This document shows, piece by piece, positions 22,150 through 31,924 of a DNA stretch of 64,000 bases. The stretch is from contig JAPJBO010000320.1 of assembly GCA_030068145.1 (NCBI GenBank), positions 62,001 through 126,000 of the forward strand, given 5' to 3'. The stretch comes from Diplonema papillatum (lineage: Eukaryota > Euglenozoa > Diplonemea > Diplonemida > Diplonemidae). A program made the position numbers and the translations under genes. A model generated the notes under the pieces. It ran no database searches. It saw nothing but the letters and a program-made list of their open reading frames with translations, and was not told where the DNA came from. How positions within the stretch are numbered: position 1 is the stretch's first letter; every line of letters begins with the position of its first letter.

Positions 22150-24650
22150 ACAGGGGGCTGGACCGGCTATTTGGACTCGTTTCTGCGTTAATGATTGCCT
22201 TCCATTTTCGAGCTCCGCCAAGGGGTGGTGGGGTGAAAGATTTTCAGAGAATAAAAAAAATGGAAGGAAAACAAGAGAAAAAAATAAAGAGAGAGAAAAT
22301 AAGGATAAAACACACACCTTACCGGGGGGGGGGGGCGGGGGGGGGGGTGTGTTTCGGCCTCTTTTTTCTTTTCCACTAAACGCGCCAGCTTGGAAGGAAA
22401 TGCTCGACGAAGCTGCCGGACAAAGACCCGAACAGGGAAAAAAGTCCTGAGTGGAAGAAATGTGAAAACGGGTTTTTTGCCTAGAGGCTTTTCGTGTTAT
22501 TCTGCAGATGCTTTGAGCTATCTTTGTGTCTATGCTTTCAGTCGCCTTCTTTACCATGGTTGGGTGTCAGCCGAAGCTGGTAAAGCTTCGGCGCCGCCCA
22601 CGTTATGTTTGTTTAGCATTGAGTTCTTTTAAGTACATGAACCACATGGATTAGCATGCACTGTGTCGCCGCTTAAGGTTACTTTATGACGTCGTCACCT
22701 GTCATTGCGCCGTCAAGGTCGAGTACTTGTGGCGCCAGGGGCGCTGGGCTTTCTTGCGGTTCTGGAGATTGCGTGGGGGGGCACAGGTGCGGACAGGCTT
22801 GCATTGTTTAGCATTGAGTTCTTTTAAGTACATGAACCACATGGATTAACATGCACTGATGTTTAGCAGCGGCTGCCAAACATCCCGTGATACCGCGCAA
22901 GGTGGTAAAACGCTCTTTTGTTTTCTTTTCGATTGCTTTTGATGGGACATGCAGGCCTGAAACACTCACACACGCGGTGAAGAACAACCCAGATTCCTCT
23001 ACCCCTATATTTCCTCCCTGCCATTCGGAGTCAAAGCAGCCACGTCGAGTATTTCAAATTTTCAAATGAGGACCAGCAAGCGAACACCCTGACACAACAA
23101 GAAAGAACAAGAGTTTAAAAAAAAAAACGGTAGGCCTTTTTATGAAACGTCCTCGAGTCGGCTTGAAGGAAGAATTGTCCTGAGTCCTCCCTGGGTCGTT
23201 GATTTTTTTTTTTTTTTTTTTCAGAGATTTCCATTCTGTTGCTTTTTTTTTGTTCTTTCGATATTATTCTTATTTAGTTATTTCTTCTTGTGGTTGCACG
23301 GGGTCCTTTTTAAGAAAAAAAAGACGTTTCTGTTTTTTTTTTTTTTCGAGCATGGAGCGAGAGAGAGCTAAAAGGCGGCAAAACCCGTTTGCCGATGGAG
23401 GGACGCTCGTGTCGAATATTGCCAAAAAATTTCGAGCCCTTCTGCTGTAGACTAGAGTCAAACTCAACAGGGTCTTCTTTCCCCGCTGACAGTTTCAAGT
23501 CCGTTCCCTTGACTGCTGTTTCGCCAGGTAGTACGTTACCGAAAGCCTACTGCAACCGAGCGGTTCTACACTGTGGGATCTGATGAGCGATCACTCGGAC
23601 ACCTTAAGTCAGCTCTCGGTTCATCCCGCGTCGCCAGTCCTGCTTACCAGAAGTGGCCCACTTGGAACCAGGATTCGACGTCAGGGTTCAAAGAAGTAAC
23701 CCCTGCTCACGCCCATGTAAAGTTTGAGAATAGGTCGAGGAAGCGATTTCCCCCAAAACCTCCCAATCATTCGCTTTACCCAGGCCTGGGGAGGGGAAGA
23801 GCACCACCCACCAGCAGGATCAACCGAAGAAGCTTCACTGTGTCCCTCAAACCGGACTTGGATCGTGAAAAATCCGACAGATCGTATCTGAGGCCCGCCA
23901 GCTTTCCTCCATTGCCCTTTTTTTTTTTTTTTTTTTTGTGTTGCCGAACAATCAACCGGGGTTGATGTACAGTCTGGTGTCCTTTTTTTTTTTTTTTGGA
24001 GTATTCACCGTCGCCAATCAACTTTTTTGTTCCCTTGGAACGAACGGGAGCAATAGATCGTTAGAGAGAGAAAAAAGAGAAGTGGGGTTGTTGTACACGG
24101 CGTAATTGCCCGTTTACTGATAGCAAAAAAAAAAAAAAAAAGAGGAAAACACTGTCGATAGAAGGGGGGGAGAAATCCTAGTTTCTCAGTTTGATGTTTT
24201 GGCAGTACTGTCTGCATGTTTCATGCTGGCATCATGACTGTGAGTTTGAAGACCAGCCACAGTCAACATCGCACTTCGCCAGAATGCTTTCTGCCCGAAC
24301 CCCACACGAGGCCCCGAGAACTGTTGACAAAGAACCGAGTGACGCGAGGCAAGCAGCACGTCGCGGCGCCTCAGTTTCCTCACGCATCGCGTGCGGCTAA
24401 AAAGGAATGGATGGCAAAAACAAGTGCTCAGATTGGGTAAAAGAAGGTAGCTTCGCCCCATTTCTTTTATTGCTCTTTCGGCAAAAAAGGCGACTCGGTG
24501 GTGGAAGGGAGAAGGGGGGGAAGAGAAAGAAAGTGCGGGTTTTTTTAAAGTTTTTTGTTGGTGTAAAACAGAGAAGTAGCTTCGTGGTGTTTTGGCCGGC
24601 CAATGAAAGGGGGGGAGCAGGTCCATAATGCACAGTCCTACACTATAGTT
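22150..24650. other. Homopolymer-rich spacer, no gene
   Basis: It contains a G-rich run (22324-22348), T and A runs near 23205, 23335, 23918, 23990 and 24126, and a 54-bp direct repeat (22609-22662 and 22808-22861, TTTAGCATTGAGTTCTTTTA then CATGAACCACATGGATTA). At 23935 there is a scrap of the ACAATCAACCGGGG repeat. I saw no frame with convincing splice sites or a known domain. Confidence 0.5.
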
Positions 24651-24653
24651 TCA

Positions 24654-24661
24654 GGTCCGGG
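24654..24661. repeat. Left 8-bp target-site duplication
   Basis: GGTCCGGG directly precedes the left inverted repeat and is repeated exactly at 26282-26289. Confidence 0.8.
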
Positions 24662-26281
24662 CAGGGCTTACGCTCCGTTTTCGGTCTCAGAGAAAATACG
24701 TGTGGTCCACATGTGGGCGCTTAAGGTTCGAGGGGGAAAAAAACCTTTCCCCTCATGTGCGACGGCAAAAAAAAGAGCGTCAAGCCGGCCGCCAGGGCGC
24801 CGGAGGCCAGAGCTGGGAAAAGGAAGCCCGGCGTCAAGCTGGTGGTGAAGAAGCCGGCGGGGTCGGGGAGGCAAGGAGCAGCCTCCAACCGAAGCGGCGA
24901 GGGATCCACCACGGTGAGCTCCCCTAACTGCGTGATCTTGGTCGACTCACCTAGCAAGGGGGGGGCAGGCGGGGTGAGCAGCCCCGTCTCCCCAGCGATC
25001 CTGGTGCCCCAAGCCGCGACGGGGCAAGGTTGCTCCAACCCTTCCCGAGCAGCCTCGGCAAGGCCAGCAGGAGGGCGGCAGGAGGCGGCACTGCCGCCGC
25101 TTCAAAGGTATGGTCCGTACGCCCCCCCAGCGGCACCCGGGGGTCGGAGCTCAGGTGGGGCCCCCGGTTGTGCCGCACTAAAATTAACACCAAAAGCAGC
25201 GGGGGGACAGGCGCAGCTAGCTGGCCAGGGCGGAGATAATGGGCAGCACTGCGCTGGATCGGCGGCCGAAGCGCAGGAGGGGAAGCGAGGGGTGATCACG
25301 ATCCCGAGCGGGGAAGGGGCCACTCAAGCGAGCAACTCATGCCGGTCGCGTCTGGGCAACGCGTCCGGTTTGAGGGGGACTGGGGGTGCAGGAGGAGCCG
25401 CCACCCCCACTGTGAGCTTGAGGGGCCCCCGACCTGTGAAGGTGACTGTGAGTCCTGAGCCCACCCGAGGGCGTCAAGCAGCGGATCCTGGCAGCCAGTC
25501 AGCCAGGGCAGGGCGGGAGGGACAGCAGAGGGCGGCGACAGCGCCAGCCAGGAAAAGGAGTGCGGCGGTGCAGAGGGTGGTAGACCCCAAGAAAATGAAA
25601 GAGGGCCAGGACGGACGGAACGGCCAAGGAGTCAGCGGCACAAGATGCCAACAAGGACCCCCCCTTGCCGGGGGAGGGAAACCAGGAGCGAGCGGGAGGT
25701 CAGGCAACCCCAAGTCACAGGAACAAAGCGCGCAAAAGAGCCAGGGAGCAAGTCAGCCCTTGACAGGGGTAGCTCGGAGCGCAGCATCATCATCAGTCAG
25801 CGGTAGCAAAAACAAACAAACAAACCCAGGAGCAGGAGCGGAGCAGGGAGAGATGGTTGACCTCACTCTCCCTGATGCTCGGACTCGGCCTGACAAGCCC
25901 CCCTCCGGGGGAGTCACGGGGGATGGCCTCCTCAGCAGCAGTCTCTAAGGGCCCCCGGTTGTTTTAGTGGGTAGCGTTCGGCCACCATAGCTCCACGAAC
26001 GTAGTCCCACACTCTCCGCTTAGTCCACGGGGGTCGTGCGTCAAGCATTTTTTCCGGGTTACAAAAAAAAAAAAAAAAAAGCGTCGCCAGGTAGCTACTG
26101 GACTTGGCGACACCTGGCTGTGCGGCCTTGACCACTAGTGGGCCAAGACTCCCCCTGCATGTGGACCAATAAATCAAAATCCACATGTGTGGTACCTGTG
26201 GATCCACACGTGGGGGAACAAAATCCAAAAAGAATCAACGTGTGGAAATCCACACGTTCCACACGTGGAGCGTAAGCCCTG
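24662..26281. mobile_element. hAT-like DNA element, 1620 bp
   Basis: Perfect 15-bp terminal inverted repeats, CAGGGCTTACGCTCC (24662-24676) and its complement (26267-26281), are bounded by an exact 8-bp duplication. A CAGGG terminus with 8-bp duplications is typical of hAT transposons. Subterminal CACGTG-like words (CCACATGTGG at 24709-24718; several CCACACGTGG-type words at 26170-26270) could be transposase-binding sites. No transposase is encoded, so it is non-autonomous. It carries one long ORF. Confidence 0.85.
24755..25948 (+). CDS. hAT-borne ORF with SUMO-interaction-like motifs
   Basis: This 397-residue frame starts at the first ATG after the left end (MCDGKKKSVKPAAR) and stops inside the element. 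It is Gly/Ala/Pro/Ser-rich and strongly basic, with no folded domain that I recognise and no transposase catalytic motif. Two short hydrophobic-acidic segments, CVILVDSPS near residue 60 and EMVDLTLPD near 370, fit the SUMO-interaction consensus (V/I-rich core next to acidic or Ser residues). KRSAAVQRVVDPKKMK could be a nuclear localisation signal. GC content is well above the surroundings, so it may be captured host exon sequence. It could instead be an accessory element protein or a frame held open by composition. Confidence 0.5.
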   Translation: MCDGKKKSVKPAARAPEARAGKRKPGVKLVVKKPAGSGRQGAASNRSGEGSTTVSSPNCVILVDSPSKGGAGGVSSPVSPAILVPQAATGQGCSNPSRAASARPAGGRQEAALPPLQRYGPYAPPAAPGGRSSGGAPGCAALKLTPKAAGGQAQLAGQGGDNGQHCAGSAAEAQEGKRGVITIPSGEGATQASNSCRSRLGNASGLRGTGGAGGAATPTVSLRGPRPVKVTVSPEPTRGRQAADPGSQSARAGREGQQRAATAPARKRSAAVQRVVDPKKMKEGQDGRNGQGVSGTRCQQGPPLAGGGKPGASGRSGNPKSQEQSAQKSQGASQPLTGVARSAASSSVSGSKNKQTNPGAGAEQGEMVDLTLPDARTRPDKPPSGGVTGDGLLSSSL

Positions 26282-26289
26282 GGTCCGGG
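26282..26289. repeat. Right 8-bp target-site duplication
   Basis: GGTCCGGG immediately follows the right inverted repeat, identical to 24654-24661. Confidence 0.8.
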
Positions 26290-26745
26290 GGAAAACCATT
26301 CAGGCGCACAACTTCCCTGTGGAAAAGCTAATATATTTATTAAAAAAAAAACAAGAAAGACGCATCCGCTTCTTAAATGAGACTTGTTGGGCTAGGGAAG
26401 CTGAAAACAAAAGTACGCAAATACGGGGTTTCGGGGGGTACCAAAGTACAGTGTAGAAAGAGTAGTGCTTGGCACTCTTTCGGGCGTTTATTGTGGTTGA
26501 GAGGTTCGGTGTTTTGACCATTGAAGCTGGGTGTCGGGATGTAGGCATAATTACACACTTTAACTACGGCTAGCCAAGTTTGTAACTGTCGCGCCCGACA
26601 CCAAGAAAGAAATTTTCAGTTGAGAAAAAGGGGGGTGGAGGGAGGCGGACAGGAGTGCTCGCCGGCGCTTTACCTCTCCCTCATGTGAATTCAGCGGAGC
26701 ATTTTCAGCTGCCCATCGGCCTCACTCAAGGAACCCGTACCCACC
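26290..26745. other. Spacer with repeat scraps
   Basis: 26480-26515 has GTTTATTGTGGTTGAGAGGT, as seen beside IDO exon 2. 26565-26610 has a fragment of the GACACCAAG repeat family (GGCTAGCCAAGTTTGTAACT). No gene is evident. Confidence 0.4.
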
Positions 26746-26746
26746 G

Positions 26747-27145
26747 GTGTGTCGACTGCACCTTGCGCCGAAAGAGCCCACGCCCGCATACCGCAGAGCC
26801 CGAGACTCTCGCGTCCAAGGAACAGTGCACATCCCCTCTCCTTTGCATCCTACAGCTTCATTCCACGAGGAAACTCCCACAGTTGTCTTCGTGGCGGTGG
26901 AGTCTTCCATGCTGAAGGAGAAGTCACAGCTCGAAGGTACCGGCAACTTTTTCGTGATTCCGAGATTGCGTCTGTGGTACCAGGGGAAGGTGAACTACGT
27001 CATAAACACGCCGGTGTCAAGCCCAGACTCCGACGAACCGTACCTTGCCGAGGACGACCAACGTATCATCGATTCCCACGGTTATCGAACCCCAATCCAC
27101 GGCTTTGTGAGCCAACTCATTCCGTTGTCCGATCGAGCGTTGTAA
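26747..27145 (+). CDS. Possible 3' exon, product unknown
   Basis: This plus-strand frame ends in TAA at 27145. A likely acceptor is at CATCCTACAG (26851), after which it reads FHEETPTVVFVAVESSMLKE, then FFVIPRLRLWYQGKVNYVIN and a C-terminus ending FVSQLIPLSDRAL. Composition resembles a folded protein more than the shadow frames do. I do not recognise it. A second long frame overlaps it in another phase, so the call is tentative. Confidence 0.3.
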   Translation: MCRLHLAPKEPTPAYRRARDSRVQGTVHIPSPLHPTASFHEETPTVVFVAVESSMLKEKSQLEGTGNFFVIPRLRLWYQGKVNYVINTPVSSPDSDEPYLAEDDQRIIDSHGYRTPIHGFVSQLIPLSDRAL

Positions 27146-27149
27146 ATCA

Positions 27150-27660
27150 CAGCAGTAGAGCGTAAAATCGAGTACCACTCGCCGCTGAATCAAGTGCCTT
27201 TTTCAGGGGGATGGGGGGTAATGTGACTGCATATGCAAATCCGGGTATTGTGGTTTTCCTCCGCAAACGCGTGGGGGTGGGGCCTGCAAGGGAGTCTGCA
27301 CAGGTACCAAATGCTCAGAAATTTGAGTGTTTGAACGGGCAATTCGCCCGAGGCCATACGGGGAAAAGCCGCGTTTGGACAGGTTTGCCGACGCCTCTGC
27401 CTTCGCAGCAGCATTTGAGAATAGTTGGACCCTTGTTGATGTGTCTTCGCCCTGGTTGCCAAAGAAATTTTCGAAAACGTTTCCAGCACCCTTCCGACTT
27501 TTCTTCGATGGGCATGGTAGACGGGAGAGAGAATGAGAGAGAGAGAGAGCAGAGATACTTGAAGAATGCAACACGCAGTGCGGTATGCCACATCCTAGTA
27601 GATTGCATTTTGTGTTGCATAGAGAGCCCCCCAGCCAGCACCATTGCCCCTACTACGAAC
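27150..27660. other. Spacer with GA run
   Basis: GA-rich 27517-27552 is the only notable feature. No gene is supported. Confidence 0.4.
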
Positions 27661-27671
27661 TAGCATCGACG

Positions 27672-27755
27672 TGTGGTGACACACGTGTATAGTGCCACGT
27701 CACATGTGCACACTGTCACATGTTTATGGTGTCACATGTGTAAAGTGTCACAAGT
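27672..27755. repeat. GTCACATGTG short-palindrome repeats
   Basis: Variants of TGTCACATGTG and GGTGACACACGTGTATAGTG follow one another at about 20-bp intervals. Each contains a near-palindromic CACATGTG or CACGTG core. Confidence 0.6.
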
Positions 27756-27963
27756 AGGTATAAGTGTATGCATTAGCAGCCACGCCCACAGACACACGCC
27801 TACACACAGACACCACTTCGGTATGATACAGACGTCACAATCCGCATCCAGTCGCTCATACTCGTGGACTTGCAACAAGCAGAGAACGCACACACACTCT
27901 CCACATTCCGTGGTGACACCGTTCAGACCATCCACAGCAGGTCGCCAGACACGTAAACTGCGT

Positions 27964-27964
<1 letters not shown>

Positions 27965-28046
<82 letters not shown>
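27965..28046. repeat. (AC)n microsatellite
   Basis: About 40 uninterrupted CA dinucleotides. The LINE at the right end of the window has the same dinucleotide as its tail. Confidence 0.98.
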
Positions 28047-28049
<3 letters not shown>

Positions 28050-28409
28050 TAGCCAGGTAAGGCAGTGGCGATTAGCCAAAAATGCACGCTCTACTTCGTT
28101 TTGTTTCTCTTTTTCGTTCGTTCTGCGTCGCAATGATTGTGTGCCGCACGGGGCTGGGGCCTGTGCGTGTGTACGGTGCAGTAGTACGTATCGACCAAAT
28201 ATCCCGTTCGGCAATGAATTGGTTCTTGAAAATCGGCAAACCCGCGGCTGTGCAGCACAGGCTTTTTCCCCGTGCACTTGTGCTCGCACAAAAAAGGTGT
28301 CGCTGCCTGCTGACCTGCCAAATCCGTCCCCAGCCGCTGTTCCCAGAACAAAAGTGGAGGTCGTTGTAATTGGTTCTGGTTCTGGAGGAGAGGGTTGCTA
28401 GATCGTGCG

Positions 28410-28570
28410 TGCTTGGAAGGCTGGGTGCTCAACACCGCACCGGTCGTTTGTGCACGGTGCTTCGGTCCATCAAGCCACGGACACGTAAGGCGGGCCATCA
28501 TCAGCGCGGAACCTGCGTGTCTGCAGACAGGACTGCGGTGTGAGTCTGGTTTGTCAGGCGGCTGTTCGTA
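28410..28570 (+). repeat. Dispersed CATCAGCGCGGAACCTG repeat, copy 2
   Basis: This is the closest match to 37800-37965, including GTGTCTGCAGACAGGACTGC. The following sequence contains two copies of CTCGTCACAGCCAGGACCAC (28573 and 28681). Confidence 0.75.
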
Positions 28571-28897
28571 GCTCGTCACAGCCAGGACCACCCGTGCTAC
28601 CACCGGTGGGGGGAGGCGAAGTGTTTTTGCACTTGCTGGAAGTCACGGCTTTTTGGCTCTGGTCGGAGCCACCGCGTAAACTCGTCACAGCCAGGACCAC
28701 CCGTGCTCCCAGAGCGCAGGCGAATCCGTCACGGGGAGGAGTTCCCTACAACCGTGTCTGAGCAATCAGTCAACAAACTCAGGGCACCCGCCCTGAATGT
28801 GACTGCGGCTAGGCAGCACTGACTTGTCTTCTTTCCATCGGGGGGAGGTTATTGCTTGGGGGCTAGCTGTTTTCTTTTCTTTTTTCACCGGGGCGCA

Positions 28898-29185
28898 GGT
28901 GCCAGGGAAAGCCTGCTACACGGGAGCCAAGCTTCACGTGTTCGGCGGTACTGCAGAGCCACGGGCCTACGGGTCAAGTGGCTACCGATTTCCCAAACTA
29001 AAGCATCAAGGTGTGGCGCACCTTGGGGCTTGGCGCTCGCGCTGAACACAAGCTCGTCGAGACAGCCAGTCACAGGGCAGAGCGGACGGGGTTGTGGCAC
29101 TGCGCTGCCTCCGACTCAAGCTTTGCAAGCTGTGGTTGACCGTCACGTTCCTGGACCAGGAGCGGCCTTTTTCTTTTTCTTCTTC
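28898..29185 (+). mobile_element. Pyrimidine-tailed SINE, copy 3
   Basis: This 288-bp copy has a perfect 14-bp target duplication, TTCACCGGGGCGCA, at 28884-28897 and 29186-29199. It ends TTTTTCTTTTTCTTCTTC. Confidence 0.9.
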
Positions 29186-29199
29186 TTCACCGGGGCGCA

Positions 29200-29730
29200 A
29201 AAGACGTCGACGGATTCCAAGCATCTGGACCGACTGACCCATCCCATGCCCAACTTCTACCCAGGGATTTTTCGTGTTCTCGATTGAATATTAGCTACAA
29301 CTGGGGCTTTGCCTGGTGGTGGTTCGTTTTGGCCCGCTTCCTGTGCTCTTCAGCTCCGGAAAGTGACCTGGCGCCCCCCTCTTCGGCCCTGCTCCTGCCG
29401 TGGGCTTCACCCCCCAGGAAAAGCTAGTGGTCGCATTCGGCCCCGCTTCCTGTGTGCTCGGCTTTCATCGCGCCCTCCTGACTAATTCACGAACAGCGCT
29501 TTTTTCGTATCCGGCAGTTCTTCCCACACGGAGATGGGGGGCCGGTTGGAACCCCAGGCCATGCATTCAGACCGAGGATTTATACAAGACCGTGTGTATC
29601 TCGAACAAGCTTCACTGTCATCCTTCTGCTCCACGCGGTATTTCTGCTGTGTCCTGCTGAGCTTGCCTCAGGACACCTGCGGTGGTGTGCAAGAGAATCT
29701 GCCGCTGGACCACTCCAAACGCGGACACGC
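29200..29730. other. Spacer, no gene
   Basis: CCCGCTTCCTGTG occurs twice (29334 and 29442) in a weak direct repeat. Nothing else is recognised. Confidence 0.4.
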
Positions 29731-29734
29731 TCCG

Positions 29735-30118
29735 AGTTGTGGCAACACGTCTTTCCGGTAGGGGAAAGGCATAGGAAGACACACAAGTTGCACGACTAAG
29801 ACGTCAGTGACTGGGCGAACGTGTCTTCCTCCTAAGGAGGAAAGCATAGCCACTCACGGACACAGTGACAGAGTTGCTTCCAGGCGGGAAAGACATTAGA
29901 CCACCGTGTCGGCCTGAAGGACATAGGAAAACACACCCCCCCCCAAGGTCCACGACTGGCAACATGCTTCTTGACGCACCTCGAAGGATCTTTCTGAGCC
30001 TCAACATAAACTGTGTCCTCCAACAGAAAATATGTCGTGGAGGAGAAATTGATCGTCTACTGGATTACCGTGTCTTCCTGAGAGGAAGGCATGGCAAGAC
30101 GAACATGGGAAGACCTTA
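29735..30118. repeat. GTGTCTTCC/GGAAGACAC minisatellite, diverged
   Basis: Degenerate units contain GCTTCCAGGCGGGAAAGACA, CACCGTGTC, ATAGGAAAACACAC, GTCCACGACTG and ATTGATCGTCTACTGGATTA. The better-preserved array of the same unit is at 58560-59275. Confidence 0.7.
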
Positions 30119-30524
30119 ATCGCAACTGCAACGCCTCCCAGCGGGTCTCTCATGTCTGAGTTTTCTGGAGAGAAAAAAAAAAAGAGCAAAAAAATAGAAG
30201 TTGGAGGGCGGGGGGTATTGTTTTTCGGGCTGTGCAATTACGCTTATTCGGGTCGGGTTGTTCGTTCCTGCGATTTAGTTTATTTTTGCGTCGGTTTTTC
30301 AGACTGGATCTTTATTTTCTTCCTTTTTTTTTTCACCTTTGCTTTTGTATTACTTTCTGTTTGAAAATCCCGGGACAGTCAGCGTCATCTGGTGGCACGG
30401 GAGGGAGAGAATTCGGGGTGGGTCATGCAAGCAGGTGGGTTCTTGGGAATCGTCGGCCAACGACAAGGTGTCCGGTCAAACTTGCCGGGGAAACGAGGGG
30501 GTAAGCCGGTCCAACCCAACGTCC

Positions 30525-30660
30525 TCCTGGAACTGCATCGAATTGCCCTGCAGCCACAGTGATTCACGGTTCCTATCACGGTCTACCAGGTCCATCCCCA
30601 TCTCCTAGAGCTGCATAGAATTGCCTGGAGGTGTCCTCTTCGCTCTATCACGATCCGTAC
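30525..30660 (+). repeat. Dispersed GGTCTATCA repeat, copy 2
   Basis: It contains ACTGCATCGAATTGCC, GTCTACCAGGTCCATC and CTAGAGCTGCATAGAATTGC. It immediately precedes the SSU fragment, as the related repeat at 14645 precedes the LSU fragment. Confidence 0.65.
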
Positions 30661-30726
30661 GCAACGATCAAGACGAGCTGTCGTCAGATTTTCCTCGGTC
30701 CAGTCCGATTTTGAGTGACAAGAAGC

Positions 30727-30905
30727 CTGGTCGAGCCCGCTAGCAGCCATAATATGCTTGTTTCCAGGATTAAGCCATGCAAGTCTCAGAGGAAATGGAT
30801 TAACAGTGGGTCTGCAGACGGCTCATTAAATCGGTGGCAATCTACGCGGGGACGCCCAGTTGGATAGCAATGATAACTCCATTGCTAATACATGAGACAC
30901 CGCGA
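30727..30905 (+). rRNA. SSU (18S-type) rRNA 5' fragment, degenerate
   Basis: Starting near GCCTGGTCGAGCCC (a decayed 18S start), it continues ATATGCTTGTTTCCAGGATT, AAGCCATGCAAGTCT, CAGACGGCTCATTAAATC, GATAACTCC and GCTAATACATG. These are the first conserved blocks of eukaryotic SSU rRNA in the right order. Similarity ends after about 180 nt. The helix between the last two blocks is altered, so this is a pseudogene fragment. Confidence 0.85.
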
Positions 30906-31309
30906 CGCCGCAGATGCAGAGTATCGTATCGCCACAGATTCGCTGCATTTTGCATCCAAACGACGCTCGGCAACGTTCGATCGGGCAAAGGGGCGGCTCA
31001 ATTGTCTCGCTCATTTCTCCACACCCAGTTTCGTGCTGCGGCTGGCGTGCCTTCGTACACCTATCGCATGCTTTCCGAAACCGACCAACAAAACCTTCGA
31101 AAATACTCGACGTAGCTGCTTTGACTCCGAGTGGAAGGGAGGAAATATAGCGTCGCTAACCACCGGGTGTTGTTTTTTGTGTTGCCGACAATCAACCGGG
31201 GTTGTACAGTCTATCCTTCCTCCGGGTGGTGGGTTTTTTTTTTTTTTCACTCAAGGCTCAAACCCTCGGAACAACAAGGCTCCTCAGTGCGTTACGCCCG
31301 CCGGTCCAT

Positions 31310-31440
31310 TCGGACTCGTATAGACCCGGTTGGAGACACGGGATCTGGATGTGAATTTGGAAGTTGCCGTTCGCCGAAGCTAGTCGTGGCCCGATAAATA
31401 CGATGTGCCCTGAGTAACTCACGCATTCCTCTAGACCGGG
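31310..31440 (+). repeat. Remote copy of the ankyrin-array spacer
   Basis: GACCCGGTTGGAGACACGGG, TCTGGATGTGAATTT, CTAGTCGTGGCCCGATAA and GAGTAACTCACGCATTCCTC match the spacer at 6870-6985 that separates the ankyrin copies. The spacer is therefore itself a dispersed repeat. Confidence 0.7.
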
Positions 31441-31464
31441 TTCGGCAAAAAAAGACCGGGGCTT

Positions 31465-31725
31465 TTTTTTTAGAGTTAAAGTTCGCTTGAAATTCCGGGG
31501 TTTTAGGGTCTCCGTGTGACCGTTCATGAATGGGTTCTCTTACAGCAAGAAAGGGCTATGTGGTTACGGGTTGTATATTGCGTGCACGCTTTCGTTATGG
31601 GTTATGGCTAGCCATGTCCGGGACTGTTTGTGACCGACACCAAGTACATTCCTTCGTGGAGTGTAGTCTTGGGCCCCCCACGTTCTACAAGTTGAGCAGG
31701 GGTTGCCTTGTAGCCCGTACCGGTC
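31465..31725 (+). repeat. 260-bp dispersed repeat, fullest copy
   Basis: It begins with the dispersed motif (GAGTTAAAGTTCGCTTGAAA). It then carries GGTTACGGGTTGTATATT, TTTGTGACCGACACCAAGTA, CTTGGGCCCCCCACGTTCTA and GAGCAGGGGTTGCCTTGTAG. An inverted copy with about 95% match is at 47813-48075. Partial copies are at 17008-17200, 20450-20540, 49940-50065 and 56330-56400. Confidence 0.8.
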
Positions 31726-31764
31726 TGTTATCCGCGTTTTTTCTTAGTGGGAGCACTGCTCAGA

Positions 31765-31905
31765 ACTGTTTGTGTTTGTGTCTTGTCCCCGCATGACCTC
31801 ACGTCCGTTCAACACACGTGTTCGGCAGCTGCAGGGATCCCTTCGGTTCTTCGTCTGGCAGCTTCGTCGAGCATTTCCTACCAAGCTGGCGCGTTTGTGA
31901 AAAAC
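31765..31905 (+). mobile_element. A-tailed SINE-like repeat, copy 3 (partial)
   Basis: CGCATGACCTCACGTCCGTT, GGGATCCCTTC and GTCGAGCATTTCCTACCAAG match 1115-1328. It ends GTTTGTGAAAAAC. The left part of the repeat is missing. Confidence 0.6.
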
Positions 31906-31924
31906 TTCCATACCGGTAACCTAA

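Noticed and set aside
27082..27105. tRNA T-arm-like GGGGTTCGATAACC on the minus strand
   Set aside because: No cloverleaf could be drawn: acceptor, D and anticodon arms are missing. I found no tRNA gene in the window.
30727..30905. Functional rDNA unit
   Set aside because: Only the first 180 nt are present, with substitutions in conserved positions, and no ITS, 5.8S or remaining SSU follows.
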